Assembly (NCBI GenBank): GCA_965368085.1
Contig: CBDULP010000008.1
Location: forward strand, 1-64,000
Source: Peptoclostridium sp965368085
GTDB lineage: Bacteria > Bacillota > Clostridia > Peptostreptococcales > Peptostreptococcaceae
DNA: 64,000 nt
Direction: 5' to 3'
A program made the translations under genes and the position numbers. Under the pieces are notes generated by a model. That model saw only the letters and a program-made list of their open reading frames with translations. It ran no database searches and had not been told where the DNA came from. Shown here one piece after another: positions 1-8,032 of the stretch; the first letter of the stretch is position 1; each line of letters opens with the position of its first letter.

Positions 1-41
1 GGATACGTGTATATAAAGAAGGGGCAGTTAGAGATGTAACA

Positions 42-521
42 ATGAAAAAATATTTATTAACTGAAGGTTGGTTACGAAAACTCATTCCAAAAATGAAGAT
101 TAGTGATCTTAATAGAATTACTTATCAAAAGTTATTGAATGAATATGCATTGACACACGAACGACAAACAACTATGGATTTTCATCATCAATTTAAAGCG
201 GCAATACTAGATGCAGTTGATGAAGGGTTAATTGATCGTGATCCGACTAGGAAAGCTGTAATTAAAGGAAAGGCACCATGTAAAAAGAAATTAAAATATC
301 TGAGTTATTTCGAATTACAAACCTTAATTTCAAATTTAGATTTAGGTGCAAATGTCAATTGGGATTGGTTTATTCTACTTGTAGCCAAAACTGGACTAAG
401 ATTTTCAGAAGCATTGGGTTTAACACCCAACGATTTTGATTTTACACATCAAACATTAATAGTTGAAAAAACTTGGGATTATAAAGGTGTTGGAGGTTTC
501 TTACTGGATAGGTTACACTAA
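42..521 (+). pseudogene. Truncated tyrosine recombinase (ICE/phage-type integrase)
   Basis: This is the core-binding domain and the first part of the catalytic domain of a site-specific tyrosine recombinase. The SAM-like core-binding helices (motif QTTMDFHHQ) are followed by the block TGLRFSEALGL, which carries the first catalytic Arg. The remaining catalytic residues (HxxR and Tyr) are missing because the frame runs into foreign sequence after GVGGF and stops. The N-terminal arm-binding domain is also absent from this frame, and the bases upstream to position 1 contain stops. The related enzymes I recall come from Gram-positive integrative elements. It is inactive as it stands and marks an old integration that an IS3-family element later interrupted at about position 505. 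Confidence 0.8.
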
Positions 522-1450
522 ACTAGACAGAAAAGTTAAGGTGCGGTAATCTAAAAATATAAATAGACGAATAGGAGAGATTACTATGCCAAGAAGAGAG
601 CGCCGAAAATTTACTGATGAGTTCAAGAATCAAATGGTACAACTATATTTGAATGGAAAACCAAGAAAGGAAATAATAGCTGAATATGATCTCACTGGAT
701 CAACATTTGATTATTGGGTAAGACAAAGCCAAAATTCAGGCTCCTTCAAAGCAAAGGATAATCGAACTCCTGAAGAAGATGAATTAATTAAACTCCGCAA
801 GGAGATCAAGCAATTGAAGATGGAAAATGACATTTTAAAGCAAGCAGCGCTGATAATGGGACGAAAGTAAATGTGATAAGGCAAAATGCTCACAAATACA
901 GGATATCAGCAATGTGTAAAGTCCTGCAAATGCCAAGAAGCACCTACTATTATGAATCCACAAAGACAGTTAAACAGGATGAGATAGCCGAAAAAGTAAT
1001 AGAAATTTTTAATAAAAGTCATCAAAACTATGGAACAAGAAAAATCAAAGTAGAACTGCAAAAGCTTGATATTACAGCTTCGAGAAGAAGAATAGGTAGA
1101 ATCATGAGAGAAAACGGCCTTGTCAGCACATATACAATAGCACAGTTCAAACCCCATAAAAGTGCTTGTAATGAATCTAAGGTTACCAACGAACTTGATA
1201 GAGAATTCGATACAGATGAACCATTAGCAGCTGTTGTAAGCGATTTGACATATGTAAGAGTCGGCCAAAAGTGGAATTATATTTGTATTTTAATTGATTT
1301 ATTCAATCGTGAAATTATCGGTTACAGTGCTGGTGAGCATAAAGACGCTCAATTAGTAAGCAGGGCTTTTGCAAGTTTCAAAGGAAATTTGACCCATATT
1401 AAGCTTTTTCATACAGATCGAGGCAATGAGTTCAAAAATCAACTGATAGA
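505..1450 (+). mobile_element. IS3-family insertion sequence, 3' part deleted
   Basis: A left end beginning TGGATAGGTTACACTAAACT lies directly where the integrase reading frame breaks. Two consecutive frames, orfA and orfB, have the classic IS3-family layout. The right end is missing: orfB loses homology around position 1450 and the sequence continues as an unrelated gene tail. The boundary at 505 is inferred from the integrase break and the TG terminus. The right boundary is inferred from where orfB stops making sense. Confidence 0.7.
586..870 (+). CDS. IS3-family transposase OrfA (helix-turn-helix protein)
   Basis: This 94-residue protein has an N-terminal helix-turn-helix (RRKFTDEFKNQMVQLY, then the KEIIAEYDLTGSTFDYW recognition helix region) and a C-terminal leucine-zipper-like helix (ELIKLRKEIKQLKMENDILKQ). 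Length and layout are normal for OrfA, which binds the IS ends and forms the OrfAB fusion by programmed frameshifting. The start follows a GGAGAG site. OrfB lies in the -1 frame and is open upstream into the end of orfA, as expected for frameshifting. Because orfB is truncated, OrfA probably has no transposition function here. Confidence 0.85.
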   Translation: MPRRERRKFTDEFKNQMVQLYLNGKPRKEIIAEYDLTGSTFDYWVRQSQNSGSFKAKDNRTPEEDELIKLRKEIKQLKMENDILKQAALIMGRK

Positions 1451-1472
1451 TGTGACTATACCAAGTCTATAA
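873..1472 (+). pseudogene. IS3-family transposase OrfB, truncated
   Basis: This is the catalytic subunit of an IS3-type transposase (rve integrase fold, DDE). The HTH_21 region (NYGTRKIKVEL) is present, followed by the first catalytic Asp in VVSDLTYVRV and the second in FHTDRGNEFKNQL. The frame then ends within about 15 residues, before the catalytic Glu, at 199 residues against roughly 270-290 for a complete protein. The last few codons read another gene out of frame, so this is a deletion junction and not an evolved end. It is catalytically dead. Confidence 0.85.
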
Positions 1473-1564
1473 GGCACTATAATCACTATAGGGCACTGCT
1501 TCAGAACGAACTCGGCATTAGCCCCAGTAAAAATTTACAAAGACTCTATAAAAGTTTGATTTAG
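1448..1564 (+). pseudogene. C-terminal remnant of a BTAD-domain regulator
   Basis: Read in a different frame from orfB, the DNA encodes a continuous tail that includes SIRHYNHYRALLQNELGISP and ends QRLYKSLI before a TAG stop at 1562-1564. The pattern HY..YR.LL..ELGI.PS..L..LY is the end of a bacterial transcriptional activator domain (BTAD), found in SARP and LuxR-type regulators. No start and no N-terminal part exist here; the rest of the gene was lost when the IS right end was deleted. The assignment rests on motif memory over about 35 residues. Confidence 0.5.
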
Positions 1565-1576
1565 AATTTTTTCAAT

Positions 1577-1625
1577 AACAAAACACATCCTCAAATATTT
1601 TCAGTTGGATGTGTTTTGTTTTTCC
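1577..1625. terminator. Intrinsic terminator
   Basis: A 14-bp inverted repeat (AACAAAACACATCC and GGATGTGTTTTGTT) is followed by a T-rich tract on the plus strand. On the minus strand it would close the MFS gene. A closely similar stem occurs at 3937-3970. Confidence 0.7.
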
Positions 1626-1697
1626 CTTTTAAAAAAACAGATGTTTTTATTTGTATCTTTTTTCAACAGAGCTATGAATTACACTTAAACAATCTAT

Positions 1698-2879
1698 CTA
1701 AGATGCAGCTTTTAATTTCTTTTGATCCTTAAATACTACATTTGTGGCAATAATTCCAACCACGAAAATAACTATCCCTGCAACAGCAAATATATTTCCA
1801 ACGTTAAATGAGCTTAGTATTTTTCCGTTTATAAATGTTCCAATACCTCCTCCTACGAACATGTTGAATGATGCAAGAGACATAGCTGTTCCACGAAGTT
1901 GCGGCATAGCTTCTTGAGCATTTGTTACCAAAGTAGACTGCAAGAAAACAAATGCCAATCCAAATCCGAATAAAGCCAATCCAATGTAAATCGGATTTTT
2001 AATGTAGGCAATTGTAAACAATGAAATACTTCCAAGAAATCCTGCAAACAGCAAAAATCTGTTTTTTAGTTTCTTTCTCACTACAGCTGCCTTTCGTCCT
2101 CCTATGACAGTAGCTACACCAAATAGAGTTAATATTAAACCCACTGATAATACTGTATATCCCGTTCTGCTTTCAAGAAGTTTGCCTGAATATGTAAAGC
2201 TTCCAAACACACTGAACCCTACAAGAAAAATAGTCCCTACAACTGAAGTCAAATTTTTATTTGAAAGCGCTTTTTTATACACACCTGTAAAATTTAATGA
2301 ATCAATAACAGATGGACTCTTAGGCAATGCTTTTAGCATAACTATAGCAATAACCAGTTCTGCTACTCCATAAACAAAATACACCATTCTCCATGAACCA
2401 AAATATGCCAATACTCCTCCTATAGCCGTGGCTGATGCTCCTCCCAAAAACATCATTCCCATTACCTTTCCTATTGCCTTTTGTCTGTTTGAAGAGTCGA
2501 AACTCTCTCCTACAAGTGCCATTGTTACAGGAAATATTCCGGCTCCAAAGGCTCCATTCATTGCACGAAGTAATATGAGAGATTTCAAGTTAAATGCAGT
2601 AGATCCCAATATACTAAAAATAGCTGTTCCAAAAGCAGCAATATTGACTATCTTTGTTTTTCCATAGCGATCTCCAAGCGGTCCGAATATAATTGTAAAA
2701 AAACCAAACGCCAGCATATATGCTGTTACTGATAAAGCAGCACTTTCTATATTTATGCTGAAATCCTTTGAGATATTGATTAATAAAGGTGCAACAGCAT
2801 AGTTGTCACCATTAGCGAAAAAGGCCATAAGACTTAATATAAGTATCATTCTATTCCTCTTTTTTTCTTTCATCTGCAC
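1698..2879 (-). CDS. MFS transporter (DHA-type drug/metabolite exporter)
   Basis: This integral membrane protein of about 393 residues has roughly 12 hydrophobic segments. The loop 2-3 signature of the major facilitator superfamily is visible as GPLGDRYGKTK, and ALVGESF follows in the fourth-fifth helix region. The overall type matches the 12-TM proton-coupled efflux group related to AraJ/YdhP; the substrate cannot be told. An AGAGG site lies upstream of GTG, GTG and ATG candidates at 2885, 2879 and 2873, and I favour the second GTG on spacing. It lies downstream of the thioredoxin-like remnant and the universal stress protein on the same strand. Confidence 0.85.
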   Translation of the reverse strand: MQMKEKKRNRMILILSLMAFFANGDNYAVAPLLINISKDFSINIESAALSVTAYMLAFGFFTIIFGPLGDRYGKTKIVNIAAFGTAIFSILGSTAFNLKSLILLRAMNGAFGAGIFPVTMALVGESFDSSNRQKAIGKVMGMMFLGGASATAIGGVLAYFGSWRMVYFVYGVAELVIAIVMLKALPKSPSVIDSLNFTGVYKKALSNKNLTSVVGTIFLVGFSVFGSFTYSGKLLESRTGYTVLSVGLILTLFGVATVIGGRKAAVVRKKLKNRFLLFAGFLGSISLFTIAYIKNPIYIGLALFGFGLAFVFLQSTLVTNAQEAMPQLRGTAMSLASFNMFVGGGIGTFINGKILSSFNVGNIFAVAGIVIFVVGIIATNVVFKDQKKLKAAS

Positions 2880-2971
2880 TTTCACATCCTCTTATCGTAA
2901 TATATGAATATATGGATATTTTTAAAATAAAATTTGCCCACATAAGGGCATTTCATTAATTTCAAGTTCAT

Positions 2972-3040
2972 CTATTTCTTTGCATTTTCAGTAAGCTTTT
3001 TGCAATTTGCACATCCTGTTCCAAGTATTTTAATAATCAT
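2972..3040 (-). pseudogene. Thioredoxin-like miniprotein remnant (CxxC)
   Basis: A 22-codon minus-strand frame behind a plausible AGGGCGG site begins MIIKILGTGCANCKKLTENA and then stops. The start matches the redox-active disulfide (TM0996/MTH895-like) thioredoxin family, whose members are about 75-80 residues with a GxGCxxC active site near residue 10. Here the frame ends after the first helix. One base out of frame, an acidic stretch runs about 15 codons further, consistent with a frameshift or deletion. It sits between the universal stress protein and the MFS gene. It is not a functional enzyme as written. Confidence 0.55.
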
Positions 3041-3078
3041 AAAATACACCGCCCTAAAACAAATGACAATTTAAGCCT

Positions 3079-3504
3079 TTATTTTATTACAAGCACAGGT
3101 TTTGTTGCATAATGAACGACCTTATTTGTGACACTCCCAAGCAGAAATCTTTTTTTTGAATCTATTCTATGGCTATTTATTATTACATAATCAAACTTCT
3201 GTTTTTCAGCCATATCTATTATAACTTCCGCCGGATTTCCATATTCAGTCTTTATTTCTACCTCGACGCCTTTACCCTCGAAAAAAGTTCTTGCATTTTC
3301 AAGGATTTTTTTTGATATGTGTTCAAAATCAGCATCCTTTATCATGAAATATTCCTCATACATCTTGCATCTTTTCATTTCATCCACATTTTGGACATTC
3401 AAAAGTGTTATTTTACACCCCAATTTTTGAGCTATTTCAATTGCTGTATCGAACGCTTTTTCATCATATTTCATATCTGCCACAGGTAAAAGTATTCCAG
3501 ACAT
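3079..3504 (-). CDS. Universal stress protein (UspA family)
   Basis: This 141-residue protein spans one complete Usp domain. It starts MSGILLPVADM, with the Asp of the nucleotide site in place. It ends with FLLGSVTNKVVHYATKPVLV, which is the C-terminal half of the ATP-binding signature (GS followed by the V...A..PVLV strand). The earlier glycines of the G-2x-G-9x-GS motif are replaced (NSHRIDSKK), so ATP binding may be weakened. The start has a GGGAGG site. It is probably cytosolic and stress or starvation linked by family. A gene pair with the downstream MFS exporter is possible but unproven. Confidence 0.85.
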   Translation of the reverse strand: MSGILLPVADMKYDEKAFDTAIEIAQKLGCKITLLNVQNVDEMKRCKMYEEYFMIKDADFEHISKKILENARTFFEGKGVEVEIKTEYGNPAEVIIDMAEKQKFDYVIINSHRIDSKKRFLLGSVTNKVVHYATKPVLVIK

Positions 3505-4042
3505 TCTGGTTCCTCCCTTTTTAAATTATGAGCATTTAGAATCTTCTCTATTCCAAGCATCTCTACTGTATAAAATTGCATTTGCCATGCATGGGGATGA
3601 CATTCTCTACAAGAAGCTTATCGAGCCAATCAAATATGCAAATCCCGCCCTAGTATTATTGCCTTTCAAATTTGTATATGCGCATATAGTCATATGATCT
3701 TTTGACATAAGAATACTCCTATATTTTATGTTTGTCAACTTCTTTTTAATTTTTTTCACAACCCCATACAATATAGATATACTGTTCCAACCATGCTAAT
3801 CATCAAAATAGTTATTGAAAGTATACTGTAAAAACAATTCTGCATTTTTTCGATAACTTTATACTGTCATTTCAAATAAATTCCCAATCCTACAATCCAT
3901 TATAAACTCCCGCCAATAGACATTTTCAAACACAAAAAGCACATCCTCCCTTAGTAGTTTGGATGTGCTTAATATATAAGATAACTGCTATCATGCTTTT
4001 CTTACATGTATAAGATAACTGAGCAAAATTCAAGCAATATGC
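3505..4042. other. Intergenic region without a recognisable gene
   Basis: This AT-rich spacer separates the stress protein from the hydroxylase operon. It has a hairpin at 3937-3970 and two copies of ATAAGATAACTG near 3977 and 4011. A short open plus-strand stretch around 3540-3690 has no start context or family I recognise. Confidence 0.5.
3937..3970. terminator. Terminator-like hairpin downstream of the hydroxylase operon
   Basis: AAGCACATCC and GGATGTGCTT form a 10-bp stem. It is about 75 bases past the end of the minus-strand molybdenum subunit gene. The core CACATCC/GGATGTG is shared with the hairpin at 1577. Confidence 0.5.
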
Positions 4043-6328
4043 TTACTCCATTATCTTTTTAAGAACCTTGTCAGGCGTTATAGGAAGCTTTCTGAATCTC
4101 TTTCCTACCGCATTTGAAACGGCATCCGCTATTGCAGGAGCAGGCGTGTTTATTACAACCTCTCCCACTGACTTGGCACCGAAAGGTCCCGTAGGCTCGT
4201 AGCTTGGCTCGAACTCAACCCTTAGTGAGTTGATGTCCTTTCTGCAAGGTATCTTGTACTGCATGAACGTGTCCGTAATCATTCTTCCTGTCTGTGAATA
4301 CTGTACGTCCTCGTAAAGGGCTATTCCTATACCCTGGACTATTCCGCCCTCGACCTGTATCCTGGCAAGGTTCGGATTTATAACCGTTCCGCAGTCAACA
4401 ACGGCAACGTAGTCCACAAGGTCTACCTTTCCGGTCTCCATGTCAACCTCGACCTCTGCAAATCCCGCTATGAAAGGCGGCGGGCTCGTGTCCCCTCCGA
4501 ATGTTCCGTTTCCTACAAGCTGAAGGTTGCCTTCCCCAATTGCTAGCGTATTTGCAAACTTTGCAAGAGACATCTTCTTTCCGCACTTCGAGGTCATTTC
4601 GCTTCCGTCGAAATCCACATCTTCTACACTTACATTCCACATGTCTGCTACCTTTTCCACCATTTTACTTCTAAGGTCCCTTGCCGCAAATATAGTGGCG
4701 TTTCCTGTAACGTATGTCGTGCTGGACGCGTATGATCCCGTATCATATGGCGATACGTCGGTGTCCGCCGCATATACGGTTATGTTTTCCATGTCCGTGT
4801 CCAGTACCTGGGCGGCCATCTGCGCAAGTATAGTGTCGCATCCGGTTCCCATGTCCGTAGATCCTATCATAAGAGTGTAGAAGCCTTCGCTGTTTAGCTT
4901 TATCATAACAGAGGCGGTGTCTATTCCAGCTATTCCCGATCCCTGCATTGTAACAGCCATTCCAACGCCTCTTGCCTTGCCGTTTGAAACCTTGGTGCAA
5001 GGGTATTTTTCATCCCAGCCTATGAGCTTTTTGCCCTTTACTATACACCTGTCAAGAGAAGAGCTCGCAAGTGTCACAGGGTTTTTCTCGTCTCCGCCCG
5101 CAAGCATTGGGCTCTTTTCCCCCTGCTTTATGAGGTTGTTCTCCCTTATTACTGCGGGGTCCATGTCAAGCTTTTTCGCCAGCTCATTCACTGCCGATTC
5201 AATCGCGAATGTCCCCTGCGTAACGCCGTATCCCCTTAGCGCCCCTGCAGGCATTTTGTTAGTGTATACGACTTTACCGTGGTATCTTGCCGCCTTTGCC
5301 TTGTTGTAAAGAGGAAGGCTCTTGTGCCCCGCAACAGTGAACACGGTCCAGCAGTGCTCTCCATATGCTCCCGTGTCTGAAAGTGCCTCCATGTCCACGG
5401 CGTTTATTTTTCCGTCTTTGTCAGCTCCAAGCCTTACGTGTATTTTCATGGCATGCCTGCTTGTAGTACAACTGAATGACTCTTTTCTCGAATAAATTAT
5501 CTTTGCAGGCTTTCCCGTTTTAAGCGTTACTATCGCAGGGAATATTTCGACCGACGCCGTCTGCTTTCCGCCAAATCCCCCTCCTATTCTCGGCTTTACA
5601 ACCCTTATCTTGCTTGCAGGAATTTCAAGCGCTCTTGCGAGAATTCTCCTCACGTGGAAAGGTATCTGGGTCGAGCTGACAACGTTAAGCCTTCCCATGT
5701 GGTCAAAATGTGTCCAAGTCCTGTATGTCTCCATCATTGCGTGGGCCTGGGCCTGCATGTAGTATGTGCCCTCAACTACCACGTCGCTCTTTTCAAGCTC
5801 GTCCTCTATGTCTCCGTATCCCATTGTGGCCCCAGCCGCTAGGTTCTTGTGGTTTCTAAGCCCTATGTCAAAGCTCACATACGGCTCGTCAACGTGTACT
5901 TTTGAAGAACTCTCCTCTGCCGTTTCAAAATCGAGTACAGGTTCTAAAACCTCGTATTCAACCTTTATCAGCCCCAGCGCCCTGTCGGCAGTCCTTTCGT
6001 CCTTTGCCGCAACTATTGCAACCTCATCGCCTACATATCTTACATATTCATCGAGTATCCTTCTGTCATATGGAGACGGCTCGGGATACGACTGTCCTGC
6101 AAGAGTGAACTTGCTCTTTGGCACGTCCTCGTGTGTAAGCACGCATTCAACGCCTGAAAGAGCCTTGGCCTTTTCCACGTCTATGCTGCGTATCTTTGCA
6201 TATGCGTGGGGGCTTCTCAGTATTTTAACGACAAGCGCACCCGTGCATATGTCATCAGTATATACAGGTTTTCCAAGCGCTATGTCCATTCCGTCTATTT
6301 TGGCAATTCCCTTGTTTACATAGCCCAT
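4043..6328 (-). CDS. Molybdenum hydroxylase, molybdopterin-binding large subunit (xanthine dehydrogenase family)
   Basis: The 761-residue catalytic subunit of a three-gene molybdo-flavoenzyme hydroxylates an N-heterocycle or aldehyde with water as oxygen donor. The N-terminal a/b hammerhead domain is followed by the molybdopterin domains. Visible signatures are SSTQIPFHVRRI near residue 230, IGGGFGGKQ near 248, RGYGVTQG near 363, and GPFGAKSVGE near 719 with the active-site Glu that attacks the Mo site. It resembles E. coli XdhA and clostridial purine hydroxylases most, so xanthine or another purine is the best guess; nicotinate-type substrates are not excluded. It is last in the operon, one base after the iron-sulfur subunit, with a GGGGGTGGAG site. 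No molybdenum-cofactor or Xdh maturation gene is present here. Confidence 0.88.
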   Translation of the reverse strand: MGYVNKGIAKIDGMDIALGKPVYTDDICTGALVVKILRSPHAYAKIRSIDVEKAKALSGVECVLTHEDVPKSKFTLAGQSYPEPSPYDRRILDEYVRYVGDEVAIVAAKDERTADRALGLIKVEYEVLEPVLDFETAEESSSKVHVDEPYVSFDIGLRNHKNLAAGATMGYGDIEDELEKSDVVVEGTYYMQAQAHAMMETYRTWTHFDHMGRLNVVSSTQIPFHVRRILARALEIPASKIRVVKPRIGGGFGGKQTASVEIFPAIVTLKTGKPAKIIYSRKESFSCTTSRHAMKIHVRLGADKDGKINAVDMEALSDTGAYGEHCWTVFTVAGHKSLPLYNKAKAARYHGKVVYTNKMPAGALRGYGVTQGTFAIESAVNELAKKLDMDPAVIRENNLIKQGEKSPMLAGGDEKNPVTLASSSLDRCIVKGKKLIGWDEKYPCTKVSNGKARGVGMAVTMQGSGIAGIDTASVMIKLNSEGFYTLMIGSTDMGTGCDTILAQMAAQVLDTDMENITVYAADTDVSPYDTGSYASSTTYVTGNATIFAARDLRSKMVEKVADMWNVSVEDVDFDGSEMTSKCGKKMSLAKFANTLAIGEGNLQLVGNGTFGGDTSPPPFIAGFAEVEVDMETGKVDLVDYVAVVDCGTVINPNLARIQVEGGIVQGIGIALYEDVQYSQTGRMITDTFMQYKIPCRKDINSLRVEFEPSYEPTGPFGAKSVGEVVINTPAPAIADAVSNAVGKRFRKLPITPDKVLKKIME

Positions 6329-6329
6329 A

Positions 6330-6791
6330 CTACTCCACCCCCATGTATTTTTTTAGGGCTCTAAGCTGGCCCACATATCCCGTACATCTGCAAAGGTTTC
6401 CGTTAAGGTAGTGCTTTATGCTCTCTTCCGTAGGGTTTTCCAGTTCCCTTTTCATCGCAAGCACTGTCATTATAAATCCAGGGCTGCAAAATCCACACTG
6501 CTCCGCTCCTTCTGCCGTAAGGAATCTTGCAAACTCAGCTGCCTCCTCCTGAAGTCCTTCTATTGTTGTTATACTTTTTCCATTAGCCCTCGCCGCAAGG
6601 TAAGAACATGAAAGCACCGGCTGCTCGTCCACCCATACGGTGCACAGTCCACACGAACCCGTGTCGCATCCTTTTTTGACGCTCAAAAAACCATATCTTC
6701 TCAGAGTATCAGCCAAAAACTCGTCACCATGCGCCTCAACCGCCATGTCCTTGCCGTTTATATTTATATTAAGCTCCAGTTTGTTATCCAT
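6330..6791 (-). CDS. Molybdenum hydroxylase, [2Fe-2S] subunit
   Basis: This 153-residue electron-transfer subunit carries two [2Fe-2S] clusters between the Mo site and the FAD. The plant-ferredoxin-type cluster uses Cys42, 47, 50 and 62 (motif GCDTGSCGLC and then SC). The all-helical C-terminal cluster uses Cys99, 102, 134 and 136 (CGFCSPG and CRCTGY). All eight ligands are intact and the length is standard for the XdhC/CoxS family. Its start overlaps the end of the FAD subunit by eight bases, with GGAGG inside that gene, which suggests coupled translation. Confidence 0.92.
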   Translation of the reverse strand: MDNKLELNININGKDMAVEAHGDEFLADTLRRYGFLSVKKGCDTGSCGLCTVWVDEQPVLSCSYLAARANGKSITTIEGLQEEAAEFARFLTAEGAEQCGFCSPGFIMTVLAMKRELENPTEESIKHYLNGNLCRCTGYVGQLRALKKYMGVE

Positions 6792-7581
6792 TTTTCACAA
6801 CCTCCATCAAAGCTCTTTTGACAAGTACCGGACATACCGCTTCCCTGTACTCCTGTGACGCTCTAATATTACAAGAGAATGAAAGCTCATCAGCCGCTAT
6901 TTGCGCGGCTTCCTCCACAGCCATTTGAACATCGTCTGCGCCGTTTAGATTTTCCATTGCCTCTTTTGCAAGTGAAGCCGCATATGGCCTTGCTCCAACA
7001 GCTATCCTGTAGCCGTATTCTCCTTTTGAAACCGCCGCGTTTACTATGGCGTAATCGGCCATTGAATTTCTTATCATCTTAAACGATGCCGCACTGCAGT
7101 TTTTCTTCACTATTATTTTTGTCAGCATGTCTCTTCTCGGGCCGTTCTCCATGAAATCCTCAAGAGACATAACTCCGCCGCCGTGAAGGTCCACATGTGC
7201 GTCAAGTGCCAGAAGCGCCGTTATAGGGTCCGAAAATCCGTATCTTGAAAATACAGTGGCTCCTATTGTGGCTATGTTTCTAAGCTGAACACCCACTATA
7301 TTTTTTACTGAATCCGCCAGAAAGCTCCCGAAATAATTTTTAAGCTCTTCGCTGGTCTCTATCTGCCTTAAAGTGGCCATGGCACCTATTTCAAACCTAT
7401 CCTCGAATTCATTTATGTAGTCAAGTTCCAAAGCCGACAGGTCTATGCCTTTGCCTATGCTCTTTGATCCCATCCTCAAAAACGCGCACCCTCCTATAAG
7501 GGCGTTGTTCTTTTTAGCCATTAGAAGCTCGTACGCCTCTTCAATGCTTTTGGGACATACATATTCCTTTATGCTTACCAA
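6784..7581 (-). CDS. Molybdenum hydroxylase, FAD-binding subunit
   Basis: This is the first gene of the operon, about 265 residues, and the flavin subunit that passes electrons on to NAD+ or another acceptor. The PCMH-type FAD fold shows in GGCAFLRMG near residue 30 and IGATVFSRYGFSDP near residue 105, followed by the CO dehydrogenase flavoprotein C-terminal domain. Start choice: GGAGGGG abuts an in-frame ATG but sits six bases before a TTG at 7581. A start there gives MVSIKEYV, the usual beginning of this family, so I use the TTG. An ATG at 7596 is the longer alternative. Confidence 0.87.
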   Translation of the reverse strand: MVSIKEYVCPKSIEEAYELLMAKKNNALIGGCAFLRMGSKSIGKGIDLSALELDYINEFEDRFEIGAMATLRQIETSEELKNYFGSFLADSVKNIVGVQLRNIATIGATVFSRYGFSDPITALLALDAHVDLHGGGVMSLEDFMENGPRRDMLTKIIVKKNCSAASFKMIRNSMADYAIVNAAVSKGEYGYRIAVGARPYAASLAKEAMENLNGADDVQMAVEEAAQIAADELSFSCNIRASQEYREAVCPVLVKRALMEVVKNG

Positions 7582-8032
7582 GTGCATCCCCTCCATAAAA
7601 ACTTTTTTTATTTCATATATTATATATTAATTTTTCATATCGCACACAGGTATATTATATAAAATAATAGTCCATATGCATACAATTCCAAAAATATTAT
7701 AGCATGAAACGCCTTCAAAAACGCAAGAAATCGAACATTTTACCCATAATCCGCCATATACCCACGCAATTCCCTCCATTCGCCAAAACCATTCAGGTAT
7801 ATAGTTCGCATATTCAGGTGCTAAGCCGCCCCTCCCCTAAAGTTTCCATGTGGTGCTTTAAAATGATTTTTCTCGAAATTTTCCTTTTCTTTTCACTAAA
7901 AATGACGTAATATGTAAGTATACCTTATGGGTATATTTTACTAGGCTGTTTATAGCTGCACGGATTGTTTTTTACTCTCTAATTGTGCTTTTCAAACATA
8001 TGCCAAATAACAACTATACAAGGAGGATATAC
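7582..8032. other. Divergent intergenic region
   Basis: About 450 bases lie between the minus-strand hydroxylase operon and the plus-strand chemoreceptor. Both promoters must be here. I looked for purine and c-di-GMP riboswitch cores and saw neither. No gene is supported. Confidence 0.5.

Noticed and set aside
3540..3705. Open plus-strand stretch with MHGDDILYKKLIEPIKYA
   Set aside because: No ribosome site and no family recognised; most likely chance in an AT-rich gap.
1577..3970. Two similar hairpins (1577-1620 and 3937-3970) as a possible dispersed repeat family
   Set aside because: They share only about ten bases of stem; both are adequately explained as terminators.
5654..6323. Long open frames on the strand opposite the hydroxylase subunit
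   Set aside because: They are shadows of a well supported gene, with no starts or family matches.
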